Made by a program: the position numbers and the translations under genes. The notes under the pieces were generated by a model that was not told where the DNA came from, searched no databases, and saw only the letters and a program-made list of their open reading frames with translations. This document shows positions 38,157-46,061 of a stretch of 64,000 nt of DNA, piece by piece. Within the stretch, counting starts at the first letter, position 1. Every line of letters begins with the position of its first letter. This DNA comes from Lysinibacillus macroides (GTDB taxonomy: Bacteria > Bacillota > Bacilli > Bacillales_A > Planococcaceae), in assembly GCF_001281525.1 (NCBI RefSeq), contig NZ_LGCI01000010.1, forward strand, positions 858,869 to 922,868. The letters run 5' to 3'.

Positions 38157-38909
38157 CTAGATTAATAGCTTTAGCAGTTCGCTAAATTTAGAAGGATAGT
38201 AGAGAGGTTGCGTTTCTTTTGGGTTGCGAGGACTAATAGCGTTATCGCCGTAATATCGTCCTGCTTCCGTTAAAGATTTGAACTCTCGTAGACCGCCTTT
38301 TGTACTCGGTCGCTCTTTAATTTCAAGTAAGCCTAATTCAATGAGTTTGGTATTTGCTTTGGCTGCCGTTAAAGGTACGTCGTGAGCTTTCAACAGCTCC
38401 GTGAGCGACTTTTTCAACTCTTCCTCAACATACTGCGGTAAATGATTGGTCGGTACGCCATGAGCCTTGTGTACGTCCGTAAGCATTCGTATTTTAGAAG
38501 GCTCGTCCACTCGTAAAATGTCAGCCGAGTATTTCATGCCGATCAAGTGCATTTCAAACTGTTCAATGTTTGGCGTTGTTGGGAACTGCTTGAGTTGCCG
38601 CTCCATTGCGTTGAAGCGTTCAATGTAAGCTACGGCGAACTGCGTACCCTTTTCGCCGGTCATGCGAGTAGCGTAAAGCTCACAACCTTTTTTCGTTAAT
38701 TGGTAGCAAGGTTGTTGTTTGTTTTGACTGTTTGTGTAAGATGTTTCAATGAAATAGGACTGCTCAATTTTGGTCTGTCCTCCTAAATGGCTAATAACAT
38801 TGCGGATGTCACGCAAAACTTCTTTATGTTCACGTCCAACCATCTCTGCAACTTCTAAACTGCTAAAGTAAGAGGACGGCTGAATTTTCAGCTCTCCTAT
38901 AATAGTCAA
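38157..38909 (-). CDS. Rha family phage regulatory protein / antirepressor
   Basis: 250 residues. The N-terminal Rha domain (about 15-100) reads SLEVAEMVGREHKEVLRDIRNVI with SYTNSQNKQQPCYQLTKKG and AYIERFNAME. The C-terminal half resembles the antirepressor-type domain of phage KilAC/Ant proteins (IRMLTDVHKAHGVPTNHLPQYV). Such proteins modulate lysis-lysogeny decisions. The start is uncertain: the TTG at 38909 lacks a clear Shine-Dalgarno, while AGGAGAG lies inside the frame about 13 bases downstream. Confidence 0.75.
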   Translation of the reverse strand: MTIIGELKIQPSSYFSSLEVAEMVGREHKEVLRDIRNVISHLGGQTKIEQSYFIETSYTNSQNKQQPCYQLTKKGCELYATRMTGEKGTQFAVAYIERFNAMERQLKQFPTTPNIEQFEMHLIGMKYSADILRVDEPSKIRMLTDVHKAHGVPTNHLPQYVEEELKKSLTELLKAHDVPLTAAKANTKLIELGLLEIKERPSTKGGLREFKSLTEAGRYYGDNAISPRNPKETQPLYYPSKFSELLKLLI

Positions 38910-39020
38910 TAAAGATTGGAGCTATGAGATATTCGATTCATATAATACGTGCCCACAATTTTGTGGTAGCCTCCTCTCTACTTACTTACTTCTACCCTAT
39001 TACAAAATATCCTGCACAAA

Positions 39021-39056
39021 CTGCTAAAGGACGCCCTTCATTTAGCAGGTACGTCC
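39021..39056. other. Possible H-type RNA pseudoknot upstream of the Rha-like gene
   Basis: CTGCTAAA (39021-39028) pairs with TTTAGCAG (39041-39048), and the enclosed GGACG (39029-39033) pairs with CGTCC (39052-39056). The two stems interlock. They lie in the 154-bp gap between two leftward genes, which holds no gene I can support. Confidence 0.4.
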
Positions 39057-39063
39057 CTTTAAC

Positions 39064-39480
39064 TCATATAGCACATAGTGTTTTTCTTCGCCAATTCTTT
39101 TCCGTAATGACATGATTCAAGCAAGCTGCTAAAACCGGAGCTACCTCCCTATCCATTACAAAGCCGCTTTGCTTCCATTTGTGGTAAGCCTTACGCTCTT
39201 TTGGATAGAGCAGGGAAAGGGCCTCTTTAAAAATTTCCTTATCTTTTTCAACAATTCGCTTGTCATGCTTATATTTAGCCTCAAGCTCTTCCAAGGCAAT
39301 AACGTGTTTTTCCAGGTCCGGAGTCGCTTTATAAATCTTACCTAGCTTTGAGTCAAAAATGGAATGAGCGTATTTAATTTTCGAGTCCAACTCCATGCGA
39401 CGGCTCGCATAATGCTCCTCAATCGCTTTTAGCCTCTGATCCGTGAATAAATAACGTGTCATTTCTTCATAATCGTACAT
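39064..39480 (-). CDS. Hypothetical helical protein
   Basis: 138 residues, highly charged and helical (YASRRMELDSKIKYAHSIF, then HVIALEELEAKYKHDKRIVEKDKEIF), with a basic C-terminus. Not recognised. GAGGACC precedes the ATG. It lies 18 bp downstream of the 127-residue gene in the leftward operon. Confidence 0.6.
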   Translation of the reverse strand: MYDYEEMTRYLFTDQRLKAIEEHYASRRMELDSKIKYAHSIFDSKLGKIYKATPDLEKHVIALEELEAKYKHDKRIVEKDKEIFKEALSLLYPKERKAYHKWKQSGFVMDREVAPVLAACLNHVITEKNWRRKTLCAI

Positions 39481-39498
39481 AGTAAGGTCCTCGCTTTC

Positions 39499-39882
39499 CT
39501 ATTTCCCTCTTTGCTGCAACCTAGCGGAAATATCTATTGCAGGTTTAGGCTTTGGCTCTCGCTCTAGTTCAAAAATTAAATAGTACGGCAGCTTTCCCAA
39601 ACATTCGGCTACTCTGATAAATAGGGCGTTGGTTGATTGACCGTCACGAATGAGGTAATTGTATAGCTCTACTTCGTCCCAAAGCTCCATACGCCCTTGT
39701 ATTAGCTTGAATACATTTACGGCTTTACGGCATACCTTTTGAGCCTCTACAACTTGTAAAAAGCGTTGCTGCTCACCTAATTGAGGAGCTTTCGTCGAGC
39801 CTTTTAAAATGTTACGAGCCTCTTTTAATTGAACGGTAAAAAGCTCGGTCAACTCTTCATTAGTTGGATAGTGAAATTCCAT
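39499..39882 (-). CDS. Hypothetical protein
   Basis: 127 residues starting MEFHYPTNEELTELF, chosen because GGGAGGC lies just upstream; a longer frame to 39945 lacks such a site. Helical and soluble with a Pro-rich C-terminal stretch (LEREPKPKPAID). Not recognised. Part of the leftward operon. Confidence 0.6.
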   Translation of the reverse strand: MEFHYPTNEELTELFTVQLKEARNILKGSTKAPQLGEQQRFLQVVEAQKVCRKAVNVFKLIQGRMELWDEVELYNYLIRDGQSTNALFIRVAECLGKLPYYLIFELEREPKPKPAIDISARLQQRGK

Positions 39883-39945
39883 AGCCCTGCCTCCCAATAA
39901 GCAAAATGAGAGGGGAAAGACTCGAAGCCTCTCCCCCATAAACAA

Positions 39946-40662
39946 CTAGCTCCAAAGTGATTGAGATTCTTGAGGCGTAGAGCCTGCACTCGGTTGCCCG
40001 TGATCGCTGCCCCACGATTCTTTAGTAATTGCTGCTTGAAGGTCTTTTGTATTTCGCTCTAAAGCCATGAATTGAGCAGAAATTGCCCCAAGAGCTTTAG
40101 TCGTTTCTTGCTCTAGCTCACGATAGGCCTTGTCTGCGTCCGTTAAAAGCTCTTTTTCCGCCGCTTGTTGTAAACCACTTAAGAAGCTACGGTAATTTCG
40201 CATATTCATAGCATGTTGGCTTTGAGCGTTATCGCTATCATTAGCAGACGGCTTCCCTTCCATTGCAAGCTCTGTAAATTCGTGAAGGTTATCCATGAAA
40301 GCTTGAAGCATTTGAGTATCGCCCGAAGCTAAAATCTCACCTTTTAGATTTTCCAAAGCTGCACTATTGCCCTTTGCTTGTGAAATACGGCTCTTTAAAA
40401 TGTTCGCCTTGTACGTTAATACTGCAACCTCTTCCGCCGAAATAGTACGGTTTTTCTTTGGTTTAGCTGCTGCAAGCTTTTCTTGAAGAGCCTTAATTTC
40501 TGCTTGTTGCTCCTCCTGCCAATACTTTAATTGAGCGTTTACGTGCTCCGAAGCCTCTTGCATTTTCTTATAAGCTTCTCCTGGCTTGTACACCTCTTTA
40601 TATTTGACGATAGCTCCTTTAACACTGTCTAAATAAGCATTGCCTTCTCGATATGAACGCAT
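39946..40662 (-). CDS. Hypothetical coiled-coil protein
   Basis: 238 residues, mostly coiled coil (QLKYWQEEQQAEIKALQEKLAAA; YRELEQETTKALGAISAQF) with a polar, Gly/Ser/Gln-rich tail (GSDHGQPSAGSTPQESQSLWS region). It is shaped like a phage scaffold or structural accessory protein, but no family is recognised. GGAGAGAGC precedes the ATG. It lies directly after the gene with the GNQNARKHG motif. Confidence 0.6.
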   Translation of the reverse strand: MRSYREGNAYLDSVKGAIVKYKEVYKPGEAYKKMQEASEHVNAQLKYWQEEQQAEIKALQEKLAAAKPKKNRTISAEEVAVLTYKANILKSRISQAKGNSAALENLKGEILASGDTQMLQAFMDNLHEFTELAMEGKPSANDSDNAQSQHAMNMRNYRSFLSGLQQAAEKELLTDADKAYRELEQETTKALGAISAQFMALERNTKDLQAAITKESWGSDHGQPSAGSTPQESQSLWS

Positions 40663-40675
40663 TTCGCTCTCTCCT

Positions 40676-40990
40676 TTATGAATGAATTTTTACTTTTTTT
40701 AATGGTAGGCCGAGTAAATGTGAAGCTGCTTCGGCTTTTGGTCCGATAATAATGAAACCGTCCTCCAAAAGCTCCCACTCGCCTTTAAGGAAACGGATCG
40801 CTACACCTTTGTGGTAAGCGGTCAATATTAAATCGTCGCCTTCGATACGTTGCCCGTGCACAACTTTTGAAAAGAAGCCGTGCTTTCTAGCGTTTTGGTT
40901 GCCGTATTTTGGGTGAGTGTTTCCTTTATTTCCGATTGACTCTGTATTACCTGGTAAAAAACGACCTCGCCCGTCCCGTTGTGCCTTCAT
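40676..40990 (-). CDS. Small protein with GNQNARKHG motif (small-terminase-like N-terminus)
   Basis: 104 residues from ATG 40990, preceded by AAAGAGGTG. The segment GRFLPGNTESIGNKGNTH followed by PKYGNQNARKHGFFSK is seen near the N-terminus of many phage small terminase subunits and related DNA-binding phage proteins. The rest (GQRIEGDDLILTAYHKGVAIRF) is not recognised and no full TerS domain is visible. If it is a packaging protein, it would recruit the helper's large terminase; this is a weak inference. Confidence 0.5.
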   Translation of the reverse strand: MKAQRDGRGRFLPGNTESIGNKGNTHPKYGNQNARKHGFFSKVVHGQRIEGDDLILTAYHKGVAIRFLKGEWELLEDGFIIIGPKAEAASHLLGLPLKKVKIHS

Positions 40991-41025
40991 AATGCCCGAG
41001 CACCTCTTTCCGAGTTGGTTTTGTA

Positions 41026-41162
41026 GCGTTGCGTCGAATGTTAGGGTATGCAAGGGTGCTTGCGTTGCACAATAGCTTATACCTCAAGGGCTCTCACGCT
41101 TTAAAGCATGGGACAAAATGAAGTTTTCTACTATGCAACGCAACGCCCATTTAATGCAACGC
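41026..41162. repeat. Cluster of TGCAACGC / GCGTTGCA motifs
   Basis: Perfect copies at 41062-41069 (inverted), 41134-41141 and 41155-41162. Partial copies lie at 41026-41033 (GCGTTGCG) and 41140-41146. The perfect palindrome ACGCTTAAGCGT (41159-41170) abuts them. They lie upstream of the small-terminase-like gene. Confidence 0.55.
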
Positions 41163-41492
41163 TTAAGCGTCCCGACGTCCCCTAATTTGTACATCAAGCA
41201 AACCGATATTTAAGTGAACGAGATATTTAAGTTGATACAAACATTTTTCCAAATAAAGCTTCTCTGTTAATTCGGTTAACTGCTTTTTCGAATATGTGCT
41301 TGCAAATTCAGCTTTTAAAGGCTTCCCTAGCTTGTGTAAATCATCAAAAATTTGCTTCTGCCAAAGGTTTTTAGAGTAGTCCAATTGGTCAATTGCACGG
41401 CGTAAATCTTTTTCCTTTGGGTGCTTCGGAAGCATATTTAAAACATGGTTAATAAAATTTTCAGCATCTTTATAATGCGTGTCCACAAACAT
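41163..41492 (-). CDS. Hypothetical helical protein
   Basis: 109 residues from ATG 41492 (MFVDTHYKDAENFINHVLNM), with AAAGGGGCG upstream. Helical and basic, ending in an Arg-rich tail. Not recognised. It starts 2 bp after the stop of the zinc-ribbon gene, so it is in the hub-zinc ribbon-hypothetical operon. Confidence 0.6.
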   Translation of the reverse strand: MFVDTHYKDAENFINHVLNMLPKHPKEKDLRRAIDQLDYSKNLWQKQIFDDLHKLGKPLKAEFASTYSKKQLTELTEKLYLEKCLYQLKYLVHLNIGLLDVQIRGRRDA

Positions 41493-41494
41493 AA

Positions 41495-41728
41495 TCAACG
41501 CCCCTTTTCTTTAAACCATTTTTTGATTGATTGAAGTCGACTCTTTTTAGGAGGCACACCTTTTAATCGCTCAAGCTCCTGCTTTACAACTTCTCGAGGC
41601 TTTCCTACAAGGTCCTTAACGCCGTCATAGCAACTAACACATAACAGTAATTGCTTTGTTTCACCTATCATTTTACGGGTGTTATGATCCGTTAGATAAA
41701 GACCACACGCTTCACATTTTTTACTCAA
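41495..41728 (-). CDS. Small zinc-ribbon protein
   Basis: 77 residues with two CxxC knuckles (MSKKCEACGLYLTD and LLCVSCYDGVKDL, about residues 4-7 and 31-34), then a basic helical tail (KSRLQSIKKWFKEKGR). It abuts the hub gene with no gap. Likely a small nucleic-acid- or protein-binding factor; family not recognised. Confidence 0.65.
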   Translation of the reverse strand: MSKKCEACGLYLTDHNTRKMIGETKQLLLCVSCYDGVKDLVGKPREVVKQELERLKGVPPKKSRLQSIKKWFKEKGR

Positions 41729-42697
41729 TTAGCTCACCACTTTCAATTTAAGGTCCATTGTGTGAACGCCGCCGTCCCAATCATGCGTACACTCCTCTAC
41801 TAAAAAAGCTTCACGAACGCCGATTTTCTCAATAACAACGTAAATCATATTGCCGGCTTTAACGCCCCAATGCCCTAAACATTTAATTGAAAGGTCCTTC
41901 GTAGCTTGATTTTTTACCGCAAGCAGGGCTTCAAGTGACGCTTTAATTTGAGCGTCCGTCATGTTCTCGTCAACTTTTTTGAAGTATTGGAGCTGCCCCC
42001 ACTTTGCGATATTGCTAGAATCTTGAGCTATATAGACCTTACGTTTCGAAGTTTCCTCGTCGTCTTTAACGAGCTTAATTCGGTTATAGGTGTCCTTATC
42101 AATGGACTCCGTAAACTCAAAGCCATACATGAGGCTCTCTTCGCCTAAATACCAAGCGGACGGATCAATCAAAAGTTGGTCAATCCGTTTCAAAATTAAG
42201 CTGCCAAATTCATCACGGAGAACGAAGAGTCTATTATTCGCAATTAAAGTTGCGTCTAAATATTGGCACACCACGTCAAAAGCGTTTTTATCGTCCTCCA
42301 CTTTAGCCGGTACAACATAGCCGGTATCTTCAAAAGCTCCTATTTTAGCTCCTGCAAGTCCGGCTATATACTTTATCGCTGCCGTCGCCGTCATGGCTTT
42401 CAAAACAAAAGTGTCTTTATACATCAAGTAACGAAGTTCGTCGTAAGCCTTCACTTTCAACTCGGAGCTCTCGTTAATAACTGATTCAAACACGTAGCCG
42501 TAAAAAATACCCGTTGAGCCGTGCTTTACTCGAATAACTGCCCCTTTTTTAATTGGGTACTTCAACGGCTCCTCTATGATAAAGACGGCTTCAAGAACAC
42601 TAGCTTTTGCTATCCTTGAAGTTTTAAAATTCACGCTGCTAACAGGCATTTCTAAAACATTTCCGTCCCGGTTATCTAGTAAAATCTCTAAACTCAT
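41729..42697 (-). CDS. Satellite-encoded XkdQ-like tail hub (baseplate) protein
   Basis: 322 residues, colinear over the full length with the XkdQ-like protein at 60189-61151. Shared segments include IFYGYVFESV / IFYGFVFTKK, YDELRYLMYKDTFV / YDQLRYFKNKDTYV, DKDTYNRIKLVKDDEE / DENTYNKIKLIREDKK, VYIAQDSS / IYIAQDGS and MDLKL near the end. XkdQ/gpD-type proteins form the central hub beneath the tail tube. It overlaps the tape measure gene by ATGA, with no XkdP-like gene between them, unlike the prophage. Structural role by homology. Confidence 0.85.
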   Translation of the reverse strand: MSLEILLDNRDGNVLEMPVSSVNFKTSRIAKASVLEAVFIIEEPLKYPIKKGAVIRVKHGSTGIFYGYVFESVINESSELKVKAYDELRYLMYKDTFVLKAMTATAAIKYIAGLAGAKIGAFEDTGYVVPAKVEDDKNAFDVVCQYLDATLIANNRLFVLRDEFGSLILKRIDQLLIDPSAWYLGEESLMYGFEFTESIDKDTYNRIKLVKDDEETSKRKVYIAQDSSNIAKWGQLQYFKKVDENMTDAQIKASLEALLAVKNQATKDLSIKCLGHWGVKAGNMIYVVIEKIGVREAFLVEECTHDWDGGVHTMDLKLKVVS

Positions 42698-45375
42698 TGT
42701 GAATACACTCCTTGAGCCGAACGTGCTACCTCTTCACTGATTGAATTTTCAATTTTAGCGATAACATCATGTACGTCCACATCATTATTAATCGTAGTGC
42801 CTTCAAGTCTAACCGTAGGATTCAAGGTAACCTGCACTTGACGAATAGCTTCTCTCGTAGCCATTTCTTTAAATAGCTCAAGGTCCTCGTCTGCAATGTT
42901 AATCTCGTCCTCGATTTTTCCGATTTTATCAAGCTTACCGCCCGTTGGATTGCTCGAGCCTTTCCCTCCTGCACCTTTAGAGGCACCGTCCAAGCCGTCC
43001 GCATTAAATGCCGGTACATTTCCTAGAAGGCTCTCCATATCAAGCCCCGGTGAAGCTCCTGGCTGCTCTTGTCCGTTCTTTTTCGGAATAAGCCCTTGCA
43101 CTTTATCAACCAAGCCATTAAGTGAGTCGCTCACGGCCATAGTGCCCGAGTAAGCCCAATCCATAGCACTATTGACGTTATCCATGTAATTGCCTAGCTC
43201 CATTCGAGGTAGGCTTACAACGCCTCTATCGCTTGTTGGGGCTTCGAGGCTAGACGCCATATTCGCAATTTTATTGCCGACGCTTGAGCCACTCATGGAA
43301 AGCTTTCCGACCTTTCCTAAATCGATTCCAGGAATTTGATTAAGGGCGTCCACAATCCAATTGATTGCTCCAATTGCCATATTGGCACCGGAAACAAAGG
43401 CATTTCCGATTGCATTAGCTACCGAGTCAATTTGCATACCCATAGCAGCCATATTGTTCATAACCATTTGAGCCATATCGTAGAAAAGCTTTTTAATGGC
43501 GTAAACCGGATCAATGAAAAGATTGATTAAAAACTCGGCAAACGAAAGGAAGAAATTCGCTACGTTCGCTACATTGTTATAAATGTAAGTGAATAGAGCC
43601 GCAAAGAGCCCCACAATAAAGCTAATAACCGTTGCCGTTTGCTCTCCCCAAATAATGAGAGCCGTGATAACCGCCACAATCGCAATAATGAAAGCCGCTA
43701 AAATCCAAGTACCTGGGAAAGCCCAAATAGCTGCATTAAGTCCCCATTGAGCCGCCGTTTGTGCAAAAGTAGCTCCCGTTGCAAACATCATGTAAGCCCC
43801 GGTAATCGCTAAAGCTGCTGCACGAATACCCTCAATAGCAACCGTTGCCATGGCGATACCTCGATAAACTGCTAGTACGGTCATGTATGCCGTTAATGCA
43901 GCTGCTGCCGTTAAGAAAATCGGTCCAAGTATGCCCCATGTATCGGCAATAAATTGAGCTCCGCTTGAAACCATGCCGTAGCCCCACTCAACTACATCAA
44001 ATAACATGGTTAAGCCTGCAATACCTACGTTTACGCCTGCCATAATGTTATTGGACATAACGGTGAAGGCGTCCGAGTTCACAAAGTCATTGAATCGACC
44101 GAATAGAGGCTCTAAAGCTCGAAGCCCTTTATCCTTCATAATTTGCATTTGCTGCCCAAACGTCATAGGCATTTCAGCGAATTTACGGTTTGTTTCTTCT
44201 GCTGCTGCAAACATGGAATTTTTAATAATGTCCGCCGTAATTTGCCCCTCGGAAGCGAGCTTCTTAATGGAGCCAACGGGTACACCCATATAGTCCGCAA
44301 TGTTCTGTACAATCGGTTGGGCGTTGTCTAAAATGGCGTTCAACTCTTCACCTTGGAGCTTACCTGCTGCCATTGCTTGCGTTAATTGAAGCATGGCCGA
44401 CTCAACGCCGATAACGCTTGTCCCTGCAATGGAGAAGGTTTTATTCAACTGTTCCGTAAAGGCTATAATCTCGTCATTGGAGCTAAACGCTGCCCCGGCT
44501 TGAGCCGCTAATTTTCCGACGGCGTCTGCCGTAGCCGTATAAGAGCCTCCCGTTGCCTGGGCGGAAGCGAAAATTCTTTCTTGAAGCTCTGCCGTCGTTT
44601 GCATACCGTCATTAATGAGGTTAAGACGAGCCTCAATATTGGTTGCGTTGTCAGCTGCTGCAATAAAACTTTTCATACCATTCGTTAAAGCTTGAATGGA
44701 AAGATAGGCTCCGGCTGCTGCTGCAAACATCTTGAAGAAGCTTGAAACTTTCCCTCCGGCTTGTTGGCTTGCGTTCCCTACCTGCTCAATTTCTTCGCCC
44801 AAGTCGTCAACGTCGCCCTCTGCATTGTTAGCGGATCGCTCTAAACGGTCGACCTCTCCCGTTAAATCTCGGATAAGCTGCTCCGTTCGTTCGATTGAAG
44901 CCGTATCAAACTCCATATCGAATTGAGCTCTTGCGTCCAATGCAGAAAGGCGATACTCGGCTTGTTGCATTAGGTCTTGCATACGCTCGAGGTCTTGCGT
45001 GTTAACGTCCACGTCAATCATGGTAGAGAGCTCTCGAAGTCTGCTTAAATTCTGATTGATAACATTTTGAGCCGATTGTAAAGCTCTCGTATTCAATGTT
45101 GCGTCGACTTCGAGCTGCATATCCGTATTAGTCCGGAGTCGACTCAAATCATTCATGAGCTCTTGGACATTTGCACCGGCACTATTGACGGCCGTGTCGT
45201 TTACTCGAATATGGCTTTGAGTGCTAGTCATAGTTCGCATAGTACTTTCTACATTACTGCTTGCATTGTGAAGTTGCTCCATTACTCGAATGGTGTTATT
45301 CATGGAATTGATAACATTCATCAAAGGACCGGTAACGCCGTCGTGCATGGAGAGCCTTGTATCTACTTCTGACAT
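42694..45375 (-). CDS. Satellite-encoded tail tape measure protein
   Basis: 893 residues. N-terminal coiled coil (about 1-215), then GAYLSIQ, a conserved core with AGKLQGEELNAILDNAQ, IADYMGVPVGSIKKLASEGQ, KNSMFAAAEETNRKF, and hydrophobic segments at about 480-620; the conserved C-terminal tail has EDLELFKEMATREAIR. All but the N-terminus aligns with the prophage tape measure at 61814-64000. The GAYLS motif is at residue 222 here but 93 there, so the extra length is N-terminal coiled coil. Tape measure length sets tail length in phages. AAGGAAGGTG precedes the ATG. Confidence 0.9.
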   Translation of the reverse strand: MSEVDTRLSMHDGVTGPLMNVINSMNNTIRVMEQLHNASSNVESTMRTMTSTQSHIRVNDTAVNSAGANVQELMNDLSRLRTNTDMQLEVDATLNTRALQSAQNVINQNLSRLRELSTMIDVDVNTQDLERMQDLMQQAEYRLSALDARAQFDMEFDTASIERTEQLIRDLTGEVDRLERSANNAEGDVDDLGEEIEQVGNASQQAGGKVSSFFKMFAAAAGAYLSIQALTNGMKSFIAAADNATNIEARLNLINDGMQTTAELQERIFASAQATGGSYTATADAVGKLAAQAGAAFSSNDEIIAFTEQLNKTFSIAGTSVIGVESAMLQLTQAMAAGKLQGEELNAILDNAQPIVQNIADYMGVPVGSIKKLASEGQITADIIKNSMFAAAEETNRKFAEMPMTFGQQMQIMKDKGLRALEPLFGRFNDFVNSDAFTVMSNNIMAGVNVGIAGLTMLFDVVEWGYGMVSSGAQFIADTWGILGPIFLTAAAALTAYMTVLAVYRGIAMATVAIEGIRAAALAITGAYMMFATGATFAQTAAQWGLNAAIWAFPGTWILAAFIIAIVAVITALIIWGEQTATVISFIVGLFAALFTYIYNNVANVANFFLSFAEFLINLFIDPVYAIKKLFYDMAQMVMNNMAAMGMQIDSVANAIGNAFVSGANMAIGAINWIVDALNQIPGIDLGKVGKLSMSGSSVGNKIANMASSLEAPTSDRGVVSLPRMELGNYMDNVNSAMDWAYSGTMAVSDSLNGLVDKVQGLIPKKNGQEQPGASPGLDMESLLGNVPAFNADGLDGASKGAGGKGSSNPTGGKLDKIGKIEDEINIADEDLELFKEMATREAIRQVQVTLNPTVRLEGTTINNDVDVHDVIAKIENSISEEVARSAQGVYSQ

Positions 45376-45449
45376 ATTCTCACCTTCCTTAAATTAAAAT
45401 TCGAAGCTATTTAATGGCTGCAATCGCTGCGTTCATGAGTAGCTTTAAT

Positions 45450-45713
45450 TTAAGCCGATTTCTTTCGCATTTTCGTTATGAACTTTTCAGCTTTAGCACG
45501 GTTGAAAAGTAAAGGGAAAAGTAGGTCATTTTGCTGAAGCATAACGAATACCGGCTCTTTACAGTGAGCGCAATCCTTAACGCCGTTGATCGCCTTACTG
45601 CCTACTCGTAAACTATTTAAAGTTCGGCAGCAAGGACATGTAAAGTTAAGGTGGAACTCTCCTTGTTCTATTGAAAGATGGCTTATTGTTTTATGTTTGA
45701 ATGTTTTTTTCAT
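45450..45713 (-). CDS. Zinc-ribbon protein upstream of the tape measure
   Basis: 87 residues from ATG 45713 (MKKTFKHKTISHLSIEQGEF) after AAAAGGAGCG. Cysteines are in FTCPCCRTLNSL and KDCAHCKEPVF, giving a four-Cys ribbon. Possible nucleic-acid-binding regulator; not recognised further. It sits between the iteron region and the tail cassette. Confidence 0.65.
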   Translation of the reverse strand: MKKTFKHKTISHLSIEQGEFHLNFTCPCCRTLNSLRVGSKAINGVKDCAHCKEPVFVMLQQNDLLFPLLFNRAKAEKFITKMRKKSA

Positions 45714-45794
45714 AGTTTTCGCTCCTTTTATAGGGCGAGGCGTCACCGGCGTTTGCAATTTCCCAAGTACAAATTTTTCTAGTCTTTTTAAGGT

Positions 45795-46044
45795 GGGAAC
45801 TTATAACCCTTTCAAAACTTTATTTATACGATTTAGGCGGTATAGGTAGCGTATATCTTGCCTAATCTTAATAAATATAAATTTATAAGTTTATAAGTTC
45901 CCATGTTCCCAATACACTGTGAATCGTTGATATTACTGTATTCAAAGGTGGGAACTTATACGGGAACTTATAATTTTTACGTGTTCCCGTGTTCCCAATT
46001 TTCTAAGAGCGGGAACTTATTTCTAGTGCGAGTAAGTTCCCACC
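45795..46044. repeat. Iteron cluster, candidate replication origin of the element
   Basis: Direct GGGAACTTAT(A/T) copies at 45795, 45950, 45962 and 46011; inverted copies at 45892-45902 and 46033-46041; GTTCCC half-sites at 45905, 45983 and 45991. The 348-bp gap (45714-46061) has no gene and is AT-rich between repeats. It directly follows the primase-helicase gene. Confidence 0.7.
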
Positions 46045-46061
46045 TAATTCAGTGCAGTTTT

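Noticed and set aside
45795-46044. CRISPR array
   Set aside because: Repeats are about 10 bp, irregularly spaced and in both orientations, with no cas genes; iterons fit better.
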